From Oopsacas minuta (Eukaryota > Porifera > Hexactinellida > Lyssacinosida > Leucopsacidae), in the NCBI GenBank assembly GCA_024704765.1, contig JAKMXF010000328.1, positions 247,260 to 311,259 on the forward strand: a stretch of 64,000 bases of DNA, written 5' to 3'. The notes below the pieces were generated by a model. The model made no database searches, was not told where the DNA came from, and saw nothing but the letters and a program-made list of their open reading frames with translations. How positions within the stretch are numbered: the first letter of the stretch is position 1; each line of letters starts with the position of its first letter. Position numbers and translations under genes: made by a program. Positions 47,862 to 59,859 of this stretch are shown here, in pieces.

Positions 47862-50847
47862 ATGCCCAGTGCCTGTTCTGCCCCGGGTTGCACAAGTAAT
47901 TATTACCCAGATGACAGAGTGTATATATTCAGAATGCCAAAGATTCCACCCGAACTTAAACAAGCCTGGATACGCGCTCTCCACCGTGAAGATATTGATC
48001 GTCTCAAAGTCGTTTATGAATGTATCAAACATTTCCGTGAAGAAGATGTTGACTATTTTCATAAAGTTCCCAATGGTGACGGTACTTTCACTAGTGTACC
48101 TCGCGATAAACTTAAGCTGAAAGAAGGGGCAATTCCCAGTTTACTTCCCAGTTTCCCCTCTTATTATTCATCAACATCGACAAGCAAACGTACTCGTTTG
48201 TTTTATAAATCAAAAGAGAAAGAAATGTTGAATCAAACCATTCAGCTTAGTCTAAAATCTGAGAGTGAGGCCAAACACAAATTCATCATTAGAAATTTAC
48301 AGGATCTGAAAGCTAAGTTGAATTATATTGTGTTACCAGACAATTGGTTAGTATGGCATACTGACAATTCTAGTACACTGTTTATTCTNNNNNNNNNNNN
48401 NNNNNNNNNNNNNNNNNNNNNNNNNNNNNNNNNNNNNNNNNNNNNNNNNNNNNNNNNNNNNNNNNNNNNNNNNNNNNNNNNNNNNNNNNNNNNNNNNNNN
48501 NNNNNNNNNNNNNNNNNNNNNNNNNNNNNNNNNNNNNNNNNNNNNNNNNNNNNNNNNNNNNNNNNNNNNNNNNNNNNNNNNNNNNNNNNNNNNNNNNNNN
48601 NNNNNNNNNNNNNNNNNNNNNNNNNNNNNNNNNNNNNNNNNNNNNNNNNNNNNNNNNNNNNNNNNNNNNNNNNNNNNNNNNNNNNNNNNNNNNNNNNNNN
48701 NNNNNNNNNNNNNNNNNNNNNNNNNNNNNNNNNNNNNNNNNNNNNNNNNNNNNNNNNNNNNNNNNNNNNNNNNNNNNNNNNNNNNNNNNNNNNNNNNNNN
48801 NNNNNNNNNNNNNNNNNNNNNNNNNNNNNNNNNNNNNNNNNNNNNGGATAGCGAAAACTATTCTTCCTCAGTTATAGCTAAGCTCCAATTTATCCTCTGT
48901 CAATTAGACAATATATTTATTCCAAAGAACAGGCGAAGGTACAATATAATTACACAAGTCATGTCAATTAAGACTCATCTCTTTTCTCCAGCATGTTATG
49001 CATATCTCCAGGGTTTAAAGTGTCTTTCTCTACCTATCTCTCCCAAGCTACTTCTTCCTTCAGTTCATTGGAGAGAAATGTTATAGTTCAAATGGACGAA
49101 ATACACATTAAATCTGATATTACTTATAAAGGAGGGAAGATCTTTGCTCCTAATTTGGACCCAGAGGACCCAACCAGAACTGTGTTTGCGGTAATGATAT
49201 CTAGCTTACATGAGAAATGGTCTTGTATTTCACGTTTATTACCATGTGGTTCTATTTCCGCGAAAAGGCATTTCCCATCATCAAAGAGTGTATCATTGAT
49301 ATTGAGAATTGTGGTTTACGTGTACAGGTAATTTCAACTGACAATTATCCTTTGAATGTAAATCTTTTCAAGCTATTTTCTCTGAGTGGCAAATTCGAAA
49401 CTAGGGTACCTCACCCATTTGATCCTACTAGATTTCTGTTCCTCACGTTCGATTTTGTTCATATTTAAAAAGGATACGTAATAATTGGTTGAATCAGAAG
49501 AATTTTGATAAGACAATGTATTACCTCAAGTTGGAAGATTTTGAGATTGATAAATGCCAGTACCCCCTTTGTCTCCATTCAGCATCTTTTCAAGATGTAA
49601 GCCTGCTATACAGCTCTGAAAGAGGAAGTTTAGCGAAACTGGCTCCTCAGTTAACAGTGAAAGCCTGTTTTCCTTCTAGTATAGAAAGACAGGATGTCGA
49701 ATTGGTTCTGAAGGTTTTTAATGGTCTAACACTATCCGCTCTTGAGATTCCATATGAAAAACGTTGTGAAGAATATCGCAATAATACCTCTACGTTTGTT
49801 AGAATCCTTCCTACTCTGTGGAAAATATTCAATGTTAGTACACCCTCCAAAGGCATACGTTGAAATGACAATCTCTCAACACCCTTGATCTTACACGATG
49901 AGCGTTTCATATATTTAGCTCGTATAGTGTATTGGCTAGATGCTTGGCGGTCATCACCTGGAACATCGGGTAAATTGAATAAGCAAACGTATACTAGTTT
50001 AAGACACGCTTGTATTGCTTTAGAACAGATAACAACCTATCTAACTGAGTCATGTAGATTTTCTTATGTTTTGTCTGCATTTCTGCAAACAGACCCATTG
50101 GAACATCATTTTGGACTCTATCGTATGATGGCTGGTTCGAATTATCAAATTTCCTACATTCAAATTCTTGAATCCGAGCGTAGTCTTTAGCTCTCTAACA
50201 TTCTAAAAAATGTTTTCTGACCAACAGGACTCTTGTCAATCTATACATACTTTTGTCAAATCTTTTACTTCACCCTTTACTACTTCTAGTGATGACCAAA
50301 TAGATCTTGAGCCATATCTTGATGGAATTGGTGACGTATTATCAGTTGAATACACTTAGCAGATACTCCAGTCGTTAGCTTTTATCGGAGGATATTCGGT
50401 CTATAAATTCTTGAAAAGGTTTCAAGAGTGTAGATTATGCACTGATACGCTAACTTATGATAAAGAATTAATTCCTGACCCGTGATTCAATTTCTCAATT
50501 CAAGCTCTTGCAATTAACAGATCGATGGTGGCTCAAATATCTATCTGAGCCTTTTCTTAGCTCTGTCATTACTCTGGAAGATTCTGTTTGCTATTGAGGA
50601 CAATGATCATTTGGCGAATCTACTTGTACACGGTCCAGCTAGGAAAATATTAGTTGAGCTCATATTGATATACATGGAAGATGATGCAAGTGTTGATATC
50701 TGGAAATCAAATTGTTCTATCTGTAGTGTTACTAGATGGGATATCTTACGTAAACTTATTTTTACTACTGCTAATTGCTTTCTTGCCAACAAGATTAAGA
50801 ACGATAATTCACTTGTAAATGATATCACGCATCAATGTGACGATGCT
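47862..50847 (+). pseudogene. THAP9-like P-element transposase, with assembly gap
   Basis: Starts with an intact THAP finger: CSAPGC, AWIRALHRED, CIKHF and the P-box-like GAIPSLLP, then a helical linker. A run of N (48389-48845) removes part of the gene. After it come FKVSFSTYLSQ, VIVQMDEIHIKSDITY (first catalytic Asp, about 49095), VISTDNYPLN (second Asp, about 49335) and PFDPTRFLFLTFDFVHI. LARIVYWLDAWRS and the C-terminal TDPLEHHFGLYRMMAG (acidic block, about 50095) follow. Frameshifts near 49220 and 49465 and stops near 49861 and 50190 break it. A last cysteine-rich piece runs to about 50840, where a family B repeat begins. This is a different P-type lineage from the palindrome remnants. 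Confidence 0.82.
48389..48845. other. Assembly gap (457 N)
   Basis: Undetermined bases inside the P-element transposase. Confidence 1.
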
Positions 50848-51130
50848 CATATATGGTCATTTTCAAGATTCCGCAATACTCTTCAATTATTTCATATCAA
50901 TTTGTATTACAAGGGTATGGGAAGTCGGGGTATTGAGTATAAATTGACTATTCTGATTTTACAATAATTTTAATGATGGTCGAGTTATAATTGAATATTC
51001 ATGAAATTCGCCATCCATGGTCTCTACCTTAACTCAACAACGAGCCAACTTTTGAATGACAAATTTTTGACATTTTGTATAAAAAGATCTATAGATCATT
51101 TTATTTATTCACTTTGAGTTGATAAATGCA
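50848..51130. repeat. Family B repeat
   Basis: Contains tggtcattttcaagattccg, tattacaagggtatgggaag, gtcgagttataattgaatat and ccatccatgg, matching 27.1-27.3 kb and the right arm at 62.95-63.1 kb. Confidence 0.68.
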
Positions 51131-51889
51131 ATATTTAACGTTCTTCAAGGCATCAAAGAATGGTATATTTTGCTAAATGAATGCTTACTAGAGACATATT
51201 TTTGCACACTCTTAAAGGTTTTTATCATTTATTTGTGTAAAATTTGATGTCCTACAGAATTGTAGTACATTTATTCAGCAAAATGCATTTTTCTGCAATA
51301 AAGAAACCATGTCTATATATGCTTTCAGCTAATATTGCATCCCTGGTGCCAAAATTCGAATTACTGTTAGGCCTTATATTTTGTAGGCTATGACTGATGA
51401 TTCATGGTGTACACCTGAAAAAGTTGGTGTGTACGTGTATACACGGGATAAATTCAGTTTGTACGCATCACACACATTCTCTAATACACTGCAACATTAT
51501 AATCATACATTTATTGTTCCAAATGTAGAAATATCGCAAATTTAGATTTGCTTCTATGATTACAATCAGGACCGTATTAATCATGAGGCACTAGGGGCTG
51601 GTGTCCCAGGGCCCCTCGACTTTTAGGCCCCCACGATAAATTCGGGGTCCCTGCATAACTATCGGATCACTGAATAATGTACGGCCCCCTCCCTAATAGT
51701 TTAGGAGTATTATAATCTGTTGTTAATTTATATTATGTTAAATTTTGTCTATAGTACGATATCTTTATCAAGAAATTTCCTTAGAACAACATTTATCCAT
51801 AAATCCTTATCTCTAATCTCTAATCCATAAACATTGTATAATATTATATTTGAACTAGTATGATTTATTTTACAGCAAATTTAATGGCT

Positions 51890-52600
51890 GAAAGATGCTA
51901 CAAAAGTAGAGCTTTCAAACGACGGAAAAAGGATGAGTCAGAAAAAGCATTGTCTCAGTCATTAAAGAGTAATCTAAAGTTAGGAAACTTTCTCGTAACT
52001 ACTTGTACTGAAGAGAATGTTCCTCCTATTCTATGTGCTCCCGACCACGATATTAATAGCAGCTTATCAATAACACAACAAGAATATTCTAGTCAATCTA
52101 GTGGTGAATTCGAATTTGAGCAGGATGATACAATTGCTAATTTATCAAGTGCAAATGAATAAACTACATTTAGTGATAACCCTTCTACTTGGTCCCATGT
52201 TACTGAAGCAATGCAGCCATGCTGGTAGAGATATTTGCCAACATATTGACGATGACTTTATGGCTTCACTACATAAGTATGCCAATGAAGATTTCTATAG
52301 ACACTGTACGAAAGATATGTTTTGCCGTAGACATTTAAAGAGTGGAGAGCTGGTACTCCGTAAATGGTTGATATACTCGCCTTTATTCGATGACCTCTTT
52401 TGTTTACTTGTAAACTGTTTGATTCAGATATAAACCATTGCTCCTTTGAAAAGGAAGGTTTTAGAGATTGGAAGCATGTTGATAGGGCATTAACTAGGCA
52501 TGAGAACAGTGAGATGCATAGACAGTCTTTGTTAAAATATCTGCAAAGTAAGAATGTTGAAGGTGGAATCGATACAAATGCAGTTAAACCTCCATAGAAA
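51890..52600 (+). pseudogene. ZMYM1-like hAT N-terminus with TTF zinc finger
   Basis: MAERCYKSRAFKRRKKDESE and a KLGNFLVTT linker are followed by an acidic stretch. After a frameshift comes the TTF-type finger: RKWLIYSPLFDDLFCFTCKL, FEKEGFRDWKHVDRALTRHE and NSEMHRQSLLKYL. The transposase core that should follow is missing. Inactive. Confidence 0.72.
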
Positions 52601-53000
52601 ATTGCATTTTCTTTGTGTTAGATTTATTTGAAATTTGCCGTTGATATTTGTCACTGAAACTGGGCTTATTGATAGATTCCATTTTCAAAAACTGGGAAAA
52701 TAGGTCTTTTACCAGTTTTAGCAGGGGCGGCGCTAGCGCAGCAGCCTCAGAGGATCGGGCTGATGTGTTGGGGAGGCGAACCTCATAATTGTAAATATGT
52801 AATTACAATTTCAGTACCAAAGTATATAATTTTACTAACAAGATATAGTCAAATACTCGGTTCTTTTGCTTGTACTATGGTCCTATCGCAGTATGCGGTG
52901 CGGTATCTCTGCGAAACGGTTGATAATGGTCTACCTATCCACCTATGCGTATAGGATCTGCGCATAGACATTAAGGACTCCGATATCAGACAAGCGAGTG

Positions 53001-53290
53001 TCACCCATCGTTAAGCGATGGAAGTTCTTTATCCTCTACATCGCATTTGTGGGGCTCGATAAAGTTGAGTATTCCCATCAAGTCTGAGGGGAGGTCGTGG
53101 CTTCCATTCTCGAACGTAATGCGTAGTAGGTCGATCTCTGTCTGCACGATGTTCCGTTTCTTCGTCACGTCATTAAAGTTACACATCGACCAAATCTGCT
53201 CAATGTCAATGCGCATATGCCGCCGCGGACAGCCAGATTCTCCTTCGATAGAATTCTCATCTGCAGTTCTGCCAAAGTCTTGTTACACAT
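53001..53290 (-). other. GC-richer open frame of unknown identity
   Basis: A minus-strand frame of about 95 codons (HMRIDIEQIWSMCNFNDVTK with ENGSHDLPSDLMGILNFIEP) in sequence clearly richer in G+C than its surroundings. It lies inside the degraded hAT region. I do not recognise the family; it could be a captured exon or part of a nested element. Confidence 0.3.
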
Positions 53291-54084
53291 GGGCATAAAT
53301 ACCTCTCTTCGATAGCCATCAGACTACCTCAATCCAACAGGACAACCATGAACTGCGCGAACCACTGCCTGTACAATATCCGCCGCCGCTTGTAGATATC
53401 CTCCATACTTCGTCCGCCAATGGAATCTGAGGCCTCTCCAGCCATAAGCAGACTGTTTTGATGACTTATATGGCCTTCTCTACGCATTCGATTTCCCCAA
53501 TCTTATAACGCGGCAATTATATGAATTCTCAATTCTTAGAGATTACATTCACGAATTCAGCCAACGGTGCTATAGCATAAACAAATTTCCTAAATTGCGG
53601 GCTGGGGAGAATAAATAAACGGACCGCGGGCTTTACGGGTCGCACCCCAGAGTATAATAGTACTGTACATGTACGTATATATTTTTCGGAATAATATGAC
53701 CCAAAGCTGAAGGGGTGTGCCCGCCCGCCCCGTTGTATTCTCAGTCTATGGCAGCGCCAATAGCATTGAATTGTAATGGAAGAACAATTTCAGTAGTTTA
53801 CGGCTTCTAGCCCCCCTCACACCGTCACTGCTAACTAGGATTTTACGTCAAAAATCTAAAAAAGTGTTAGCAAAATGGGTGAAATTCCATGAACATTTTT
53901 CGAATTATTAGCTATAAGTAGAATTTACTTTTTGAATAGATTTAAGTTTTATACGGCCTAAATGACTGCTTCATGGCACAGCAATATTCAAATATACTCT
54001 ACTATAACCGATTACGGTCAAAGTGTTACGTTCATAAAGGAAAGGAACACTAACATTTTACTATATCGCGTAACCCAATTTCTG

Positions 54085-54260
54085 CACCCAAATCGAGATT
54101 TTAAGGCCTTTTTGACGTCATAAAATTGCACATTTTCCCGGCTGTATTCGGTTAATAGAAAATCGAATTAATCGCACACGTTTAGCATGAATAGTAGTGG
54201 AATGAAACTCGATTTTGTATGAGTCGGTCAAATATCTTTCGAGTTATGACGTCACTAATA
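54085..54260. repeat. Dispersed repeat, inverse copy of 7.10-7.28 kb
   Basis: See the entry at 7100; shared blocks are in reverse-complement order. Confidence 0.5.
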
Positions 54261-55009
54261 TTTGATTTTTTTTGCACTCCGAGATGAAATATCCCCAAAA
54301 TAGAAAAGTCTCTATCTTACTTTAAATGTCGGAAATGGAAGTTTGGCTATGATTACGCTAAAAATTCCCAATAATGTGAATTGGTGTGTGAGAAAATCAT
54401 AAAGTTGGTGAAATTGTATTTCGAGTTGATCTAATATACGTGAAAACTGGAAATGAAACTGATGGCACAATTCAAACCAGAACTATGACGGAGCACTCGG
54501 GGATATTTTAGCGCTTAACTTTTTGTTGTTGTGCCTTTCCTTGTAATCAATTCTTAGAATTGGACATATTAAGGACTCCAAATTTCCCTGTGAGTAATGC
54601 ATAAATCCACTAGTAACCGGTTAAAGGGCTCAATTTGAAAATCAAAAAAATCAGCAACTTACAACAGAGATAGACGTACACAACGTATTATCAGTGTATA
54701 GAAAATCGGCCCTAAGGAACATAACAGTTATCCAGCATTCTGATAAAATTCATATTGTTGCTTTGAGAACCACTCGTAATTCATTTTTCATACTTTTTGG
54801 ATTAACGATGATTGCTGATTGGAGAGCGTAGATATTTACTTTCATTGTTTAAGTTAGATATGAGCGAAGCGAGCCCCAAAATATACTGTTTGTAATTTAG
54901 GTTCAATAACACAACAATTGAATAACACGTTTATCCCCTACGGAATCCGCCACTGGTGGGGGCCCTAAGCCATGGCTTAGTTGGCTTATAGGTTAATCTT
55001 CTGAGCCTG

Positions 55010-55439
55010 AAGCTAATATATGGAGAGATATGTGAAACAGTTGTGGTACACTAATGTGGGATATATTAGCCAAATTATTGGCCTCTACTTCAAACTGTAT
55101 CTTATGCAATAACATTAAAAAATATGAATGCTTTGCTACCCTTCAAGTCCAATCTGGAAAACACACGAAATTTAAGAAGATGAAACCCCAATAGTTGCTT
55201 ATATATTTTATCTCTAAAAGCAACTAATATTTCACTGATGTGTGACTTATCTTATTGTATACTTGTATCAAACCAATCTACCTTTACTTCTTAGACTGTA
55301 TTATTCTGTAATCTTTTATCTACGTATAACATTATATTGTTACATAACCAATAGACTTCAACAATATCCATGGTCCTTAAAATCGCACAAGAACAATTTC
55401 TAAGTTCACAATTTGGATGAATTCCATTTAATTCAAGGG
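55010..55439. other. Non-coding
   Basis: AT-rich spacer, nothing recognised. Confidence 0.45.
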
Positions 55440-55905
55440 CGGGTCGTTAGTACAAATGTCAAAATCTGCATTAGTCCAAATTTTTGGTGATGTTTGCGTG
55501 AGTTGGATCTGTAGCAGGCTGTGAGCATGTGAGTTGCTGAGAGTAATTAGAACTCACGTTGGAAGGTGGTAGAATTGGATTTTGACAGGATTATCTAGCT
55601 AGATTGGCTTGAGCTGAGAAGATGAGCATTTCAGTCGACTATTTGGATAACTAGTGTTGTTTTGATTGGATTATCGTTGGATCTGGAGCAGGCTGTGAGT
55701 TGCTGAGAGTATTTAGATTCAAAACAACAAAAGGAAATGACAATATTTCCTCGCGACGAAATTTCACCGTGAATGCATGCATTCGATCACCAAAAATTTT
55801 GACTATTACCGATTTCATATTTTGACTAACGTGAACATCTGAAATTTGGACTATTGCATACATACGAATTTGGACTAATGTATGCGCCCCCAAGTTTCTT
55901 GTAAG
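55440..55905. repeat. Diverged relative of the palindrome array, with direct and inverted repeats
   Basis: Read on the minus strand from 55895: gggggcgcatacattagtcc, then repeated attagtccaaat or atagtcaaaat cores about 25-30 bp apart. This parallels gggggcgctgcattaggtcg and the CATTAGGTCGAAT units at 15.26 kb. A plus-strand copy gcattagtccaaatttttgg lies near 55470. The block ggatctgtagcaggctgtga (about 55505) recurs as ggatctggagcaggctgtga (about 55679). Confidence 0.55.
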
Positions 55906-56612
55906 ATTTATCCATAACATAACAGATTGTCAAGTTATTGATGAGTACCCCATTGAATAAGTTATGCAATCGTAAATGTATTGATTGACTCTTGACAGAG
56001 TTTTACAAACCTTATAAATATAGTCAATTAAAGGAGCATTTTGTTGACATTTGCTAAGTAAGCAATCAGATGACGTCATATCGACTTGGAAATAATTTGT
56101 AGAGATAGAATATGTGTATTGTTAAATATCAATAACCTATTTTCGGTCCAAAGGAAATTTTTTAAGATTGTTGCTACTTCCCATTCAACGATACCAATAA
56201 ACTAACGGTTTACGAGATATGTTAACCCACTGGCCTAACTTGGTCATAGAGTTAGCCTGAGTTGAATACGAGGTGACTGTCCAGGTAGTTTAGAAGTCCA
56301 TAATCCTATTTATTTACTATTTACCAAATAAAAGCTTCAATTACAATTACTATAAATACGTAAAATACAATTCTATAACGACAGGCCTGCTGTATGTGGA
56401 GATTAGTACTTCTATAAATAGATATCAATATTTGACATTTAAGAAAACTAGATCCCTGTTATCTCAGGCTTTTGTGAGTGAATACACAGTAAGCTATGTT
56501 GTTACTAATTAACCGAGAATTATCCCTTAATCAATATATGGTGGATACATTAAGTCACCAGTAATTTATCTTAATACAAGAATATAGCTTAATAATGTAC
56601 ATCAAATCTTGA
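55906..56612. other. Non-coding, HIRA 3' flank
   Basis: AT-rich sequence directly downstream of the HIRA stop codon; nothing else recognised. Confidence 0.45.
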
Positions 56613-58861
56613 TTAACTAATGCAATCCTGAGAAGGGAATTGTATAAATTCTGAAAATTCTGAATAAACTTTCTGTAGATTAACATTTCGAGCAATCAGT
56701 TCTAATAAATTAGATATAAATACAAGGTTATGTGAAACTAATGCTTGTATTGGTGTGAGAGCAATTATTTCAGATATATTTAGTAACGGTTGTAGTAATT
56801 CTGAAAATAATTCTCTCAGTTGAGATTCTAAATCATGGTCAGATAGAAATTGAACATAACGAAATAGCCATCGTTGAAGATCAGTCCGAGAGTTCATAGC
56901 TAGTGAACTATTGAGTTGAGATTCGAGAAAAAACTGATTTCTAGCAAAAGAACTCGCTCCTGCAATATGTAGGGAAGAATATGGATGTGCCATCCCTTCA
57001 ACTTGTGGATCAAGTGAACTTGTAAGTTGAATACTTTGCCAGCAATTGAACTTCTTATTGTAGAGGAAGGACGTGTCGTTAGAGAGTGTCAGGATAGGCC
57101 CAGGGTCTTTGACTGTTAGATTAATTATATCAACCTTCTTGTTAATTAGTAGAGGAGATACAGGTTGGGCTGTAATTACACATTTTAATTGTGGAAATTC
57201 CCACATGTACATATCATATTTAGAAGTTACCACAAGGAGAGAGCTACAACCAATAACCATTTTAACTAATTGAGCTGGTAATAGTAGTGGAGCAACTAAT
57301 CTACGGCCACAGCTTGTAAAAATGTGTAGGCTACAATCTACACATGAAGTCACTACGTAACTGGATGAACAACAATAAGAAATGACTTTACTAGAAATAA
57401 TAACATCCCAAAATTTGGAAGTAACAGAATTAGGTTCTGCGCTAGTAACTTTAAGCAGAGCGCCATAGGACCGTATATTGTCTATATGCAGAGAGTAGAA
57501 TGGTGTTTCATGTGAAAATGAACGAGAAATAGACCGAAAATCTAATTCAACAGATGATTCCTTTACATCAGAAGGGATTTCCACTACTTTATTAGGAGCA
57601 GAATCAATTGGAATCATTGGAGAATTAGGGTGAAAACATTTAGATGTGACGACAGAAATATTTTCAATATTATTAGATGCAGGAACAACGCTAAGAGGAG
57701 AGGTTATTGCCAAAGAGTTAGCGTTAATCGCGTCTTGAATAGTAGAGCCAATTGAATCAACTATAGGAGATGGGTTATGTTGGGTTATTAAATCATCAGA
57801 AGACACATGATAGTTCATGCTTGGGGCCGAATTTGATCTTGAATTTAATCGTACTGATGAACTAGTTGTTAAATGAGGGACAAATGCATGATCTGGTTGT
57901 AGAGGGGGAGATATGAACAAAGGTGTTATTCTCCGTTTTCCATCTTTAGTTCGTATTTCAACTTGTTCTGTATTCACATTTTGAGCTAGTGTTGAAGATT
58001 GTATAGACTTATGTTGGGGATCTCGGTTCGCAAGAGTGATTGTAGGAGTAGAGTTCTGCAAGGCAAGTAGTTTTGGAGTCTCAAAAACAAAGTTAGTTGA
58101 AATTTTGTCAAGTGATGAAGGAAGAGCCGTACATCCATATATTTCCATGTGAAGTCTCAGAAGGAGTGAGGATTCGAGAACATAGCCCAGTTCAGCTTCA
58201 GAAAATTTGAGTAGGGCAATTGAGCTATCCCAAGAGCAGGCTAGGAGTCGATATCCGTCAGAAGACCAAGAAAGATCAAGTATGGAACTTGAAAAAACTT
58301 GCTCAACAAGTAATATTGGCTTGGTTTTCGCAGTGTTCCAAATTGAAATTGAACTGTCCTTAGATCCAAGTGCCACAATAGTATGGCTCTGAGAAGATTT
58401 TAGATCGTAAGAGAAGAGATTGGAATTAAATGCTGCAACTTCAATTGCTTTTTGATGACCCACAAATGACTTATCATATTGCCAGTTGTTTCGATCAACT
58501 ATGTGGGAAACAGGAAATGTATTGTTGAGTGCATGTGCTGTCACAATATTGCGTCCATCAGGAGACCAAGATAATCTCAAAAGATGAGTTGTACCAGAAC
58601 AGTGGTTGAATGGCTGTGAAATTTTAGTCTCCATGGACCAATCTTCAGTCCGCCAAACTCGAAGGGTACGGTCATCAGATTGAGAAGCTAGATATTTACC
58701 AATTGGGTCCCAACATAACCCTTTGACCATTCCGGAGTGTTGTTTAATTATGTGATGTTTCGCAGGTAATTGAACACCGTTCCATATTATGATGGTGTTA
58801 TCAACACTACAAGAGGCTAGGTATTCATCAGAGAGTGACCAACTGAGGTCAAGAACTTCAC
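56613..58861 (-). CDS. HIRA: Histone H3.3 chaperone HIRA, 3' coding exon
   Basis: HIRA deposits histone H3.3 independently of replication, with ASF1, UBN1 and CABIN1, in the nucleus. This exon starts after a splice acceptor (tttatag, 58862-58868), with the frame EVLDLSWSLSDEYLASCSVD leading into HSGMVKGLCWDPIGKYLASQ. It contains the last WD blades up to SWDSSIALLKFSE. About residue 266 after MVKG comes KDGKRRITPLF, the B-domain core that binds ASF1. A Ser/Asn-rich linker follows. The C-terminal Hira domain runs from ALLKVTSAEPNSVTSKFWDV to about residue 620, followed by helices. About 749 codons are present. The first WD blades lie in upstream exon(s) not found in the window. The frame is intact. 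Confidence 0.93.
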
Positions 58862-58889
58862 CTATAAAGATATCACAATGTGAATTAGT

Positions 58890-59430
58890 GTAAATATAGG
58901 TTTGTATATCCAGAATTGATTGAAGAAAATGGAAGACCCTTGGGGCTGACTTTTGGCATACAGGGGTTTATGAGGCCTGGTTCGGACAATTTCGAATCTA
59001 GGAAGAAATTATGACGTAATTGTCAACTTTTTGGAACTTAAAAATCACATTACTAACCACTGCTCAGCCAAATACATGATGGTTTGAAATTTGAGCCACA
59101 GGTACCCCTCAATGGGACAAATGCAAACTCATCATGGCTATACAAAATATTCTAAATTGTCCAAATTTCGGAAAATTCTAAAGGGCCCAGATTACTAACT
59201 AAAAGCCACGTAGCAGCTCCAGTATTACGACAGAAGGCCATTAAATGGAATTTGGATAGACTAAGGATAATAAAAAATACAAATACCCGCAAAAATTATC
59301 CTCGGGGAACATAGTGCCCAGTGTAATACCCAGTCGAGTAGTGACCAAACTATCAAGAAATTTAGCTATTTAATACTTAAGCTAACCTGAGGTACTAAGC
59401 TGTCGCGGAGCGACCTAGCAAGCGAACCGC
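58890..59430. repeat. Foldback repeat family A, half copy
   Basis: Contains ccagaattgattgaagaaaa, aaccactgctcagccaa and an aactcatcatgg block in the same order as at 5.31-5.84 kb, but more decayed. It ends near a ctgaggtactaagctgtcgc stretch that also follows family A at about 4790. Confidence 0.65.
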
Positions 59431-59477
59431 GCTAGATAGCAAATATACTGTGCCATAACAGTCTATGCACTAAAGCA

Positions 59478-59560
59478 GAGGTGCTCAAACTTTTAAACCT
59501 ACGGGCCACTTTAAAAATTAGGCTCGGCCTTACGGGCCACAAATCATAGATTGCTCTCAT
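59478..59560. repeat. Isolated hAT-like terminus
   Basis: cagaggtgctcaaactttt followed by a cgggccac block is a common hAT end form. A similar one (gggtgtgcaaacttttt, cgggccgc) is at about 7990. No partner end was found. Confidence 0.4.
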
Positions 59561-59859
59561 ATAGCATTAACAATGGATTCTACTTGTAAATTCAGGTTAT
59601 TGACTTAAATTATAATCTTTTAAATAGATTCGAATCATTTGATGTCTCTTTTGAACTCAGCTTGTTTTCTAGCAAGTGGAGAATAGTACTAAACCTAGAT
59701 TTTGGGGTATACTATGTACTGTTCATACTAGAATAACATTGCAGAAAAATCTCGCCATTTCAATTTAGGTTCTGCCTCCTATGTTATACTTGTGAAGCTC
59801 TAATAATTGATAGAATTCTAAATGCAAACTATAGTTACCAATAGTGGGTATTGGCAAGT

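Larger units (their letters stand above)
51567..55009 (+). mobile_element. ZMYM1-like hAT element, degraded and probably with nested insertions
   Basis: The left end caggaccgtattaatcatga runs into gggcccct. The right side has gggggccctaagccatggct and ends ttctgagcctg near 55009. Both are the CAGG...GGGCCC style ends of ZMYM1-type hATs. Flanking octamers agree only 4 of 8. Inside, other hAT-like ends (caggggcggcgctagcg at 52722; cggaatccgccactg ending 54955) suggest insertions. Outer boundaries are tentative. Confidence 0.5.

Noticed and set aside
52722-54955. Single nested hAT bounded by the two CAG-GGCGG-like ends
   Set aside because: The ends share only a short generic motif and the flanking octamers do not match, so they may belong to different insertions.
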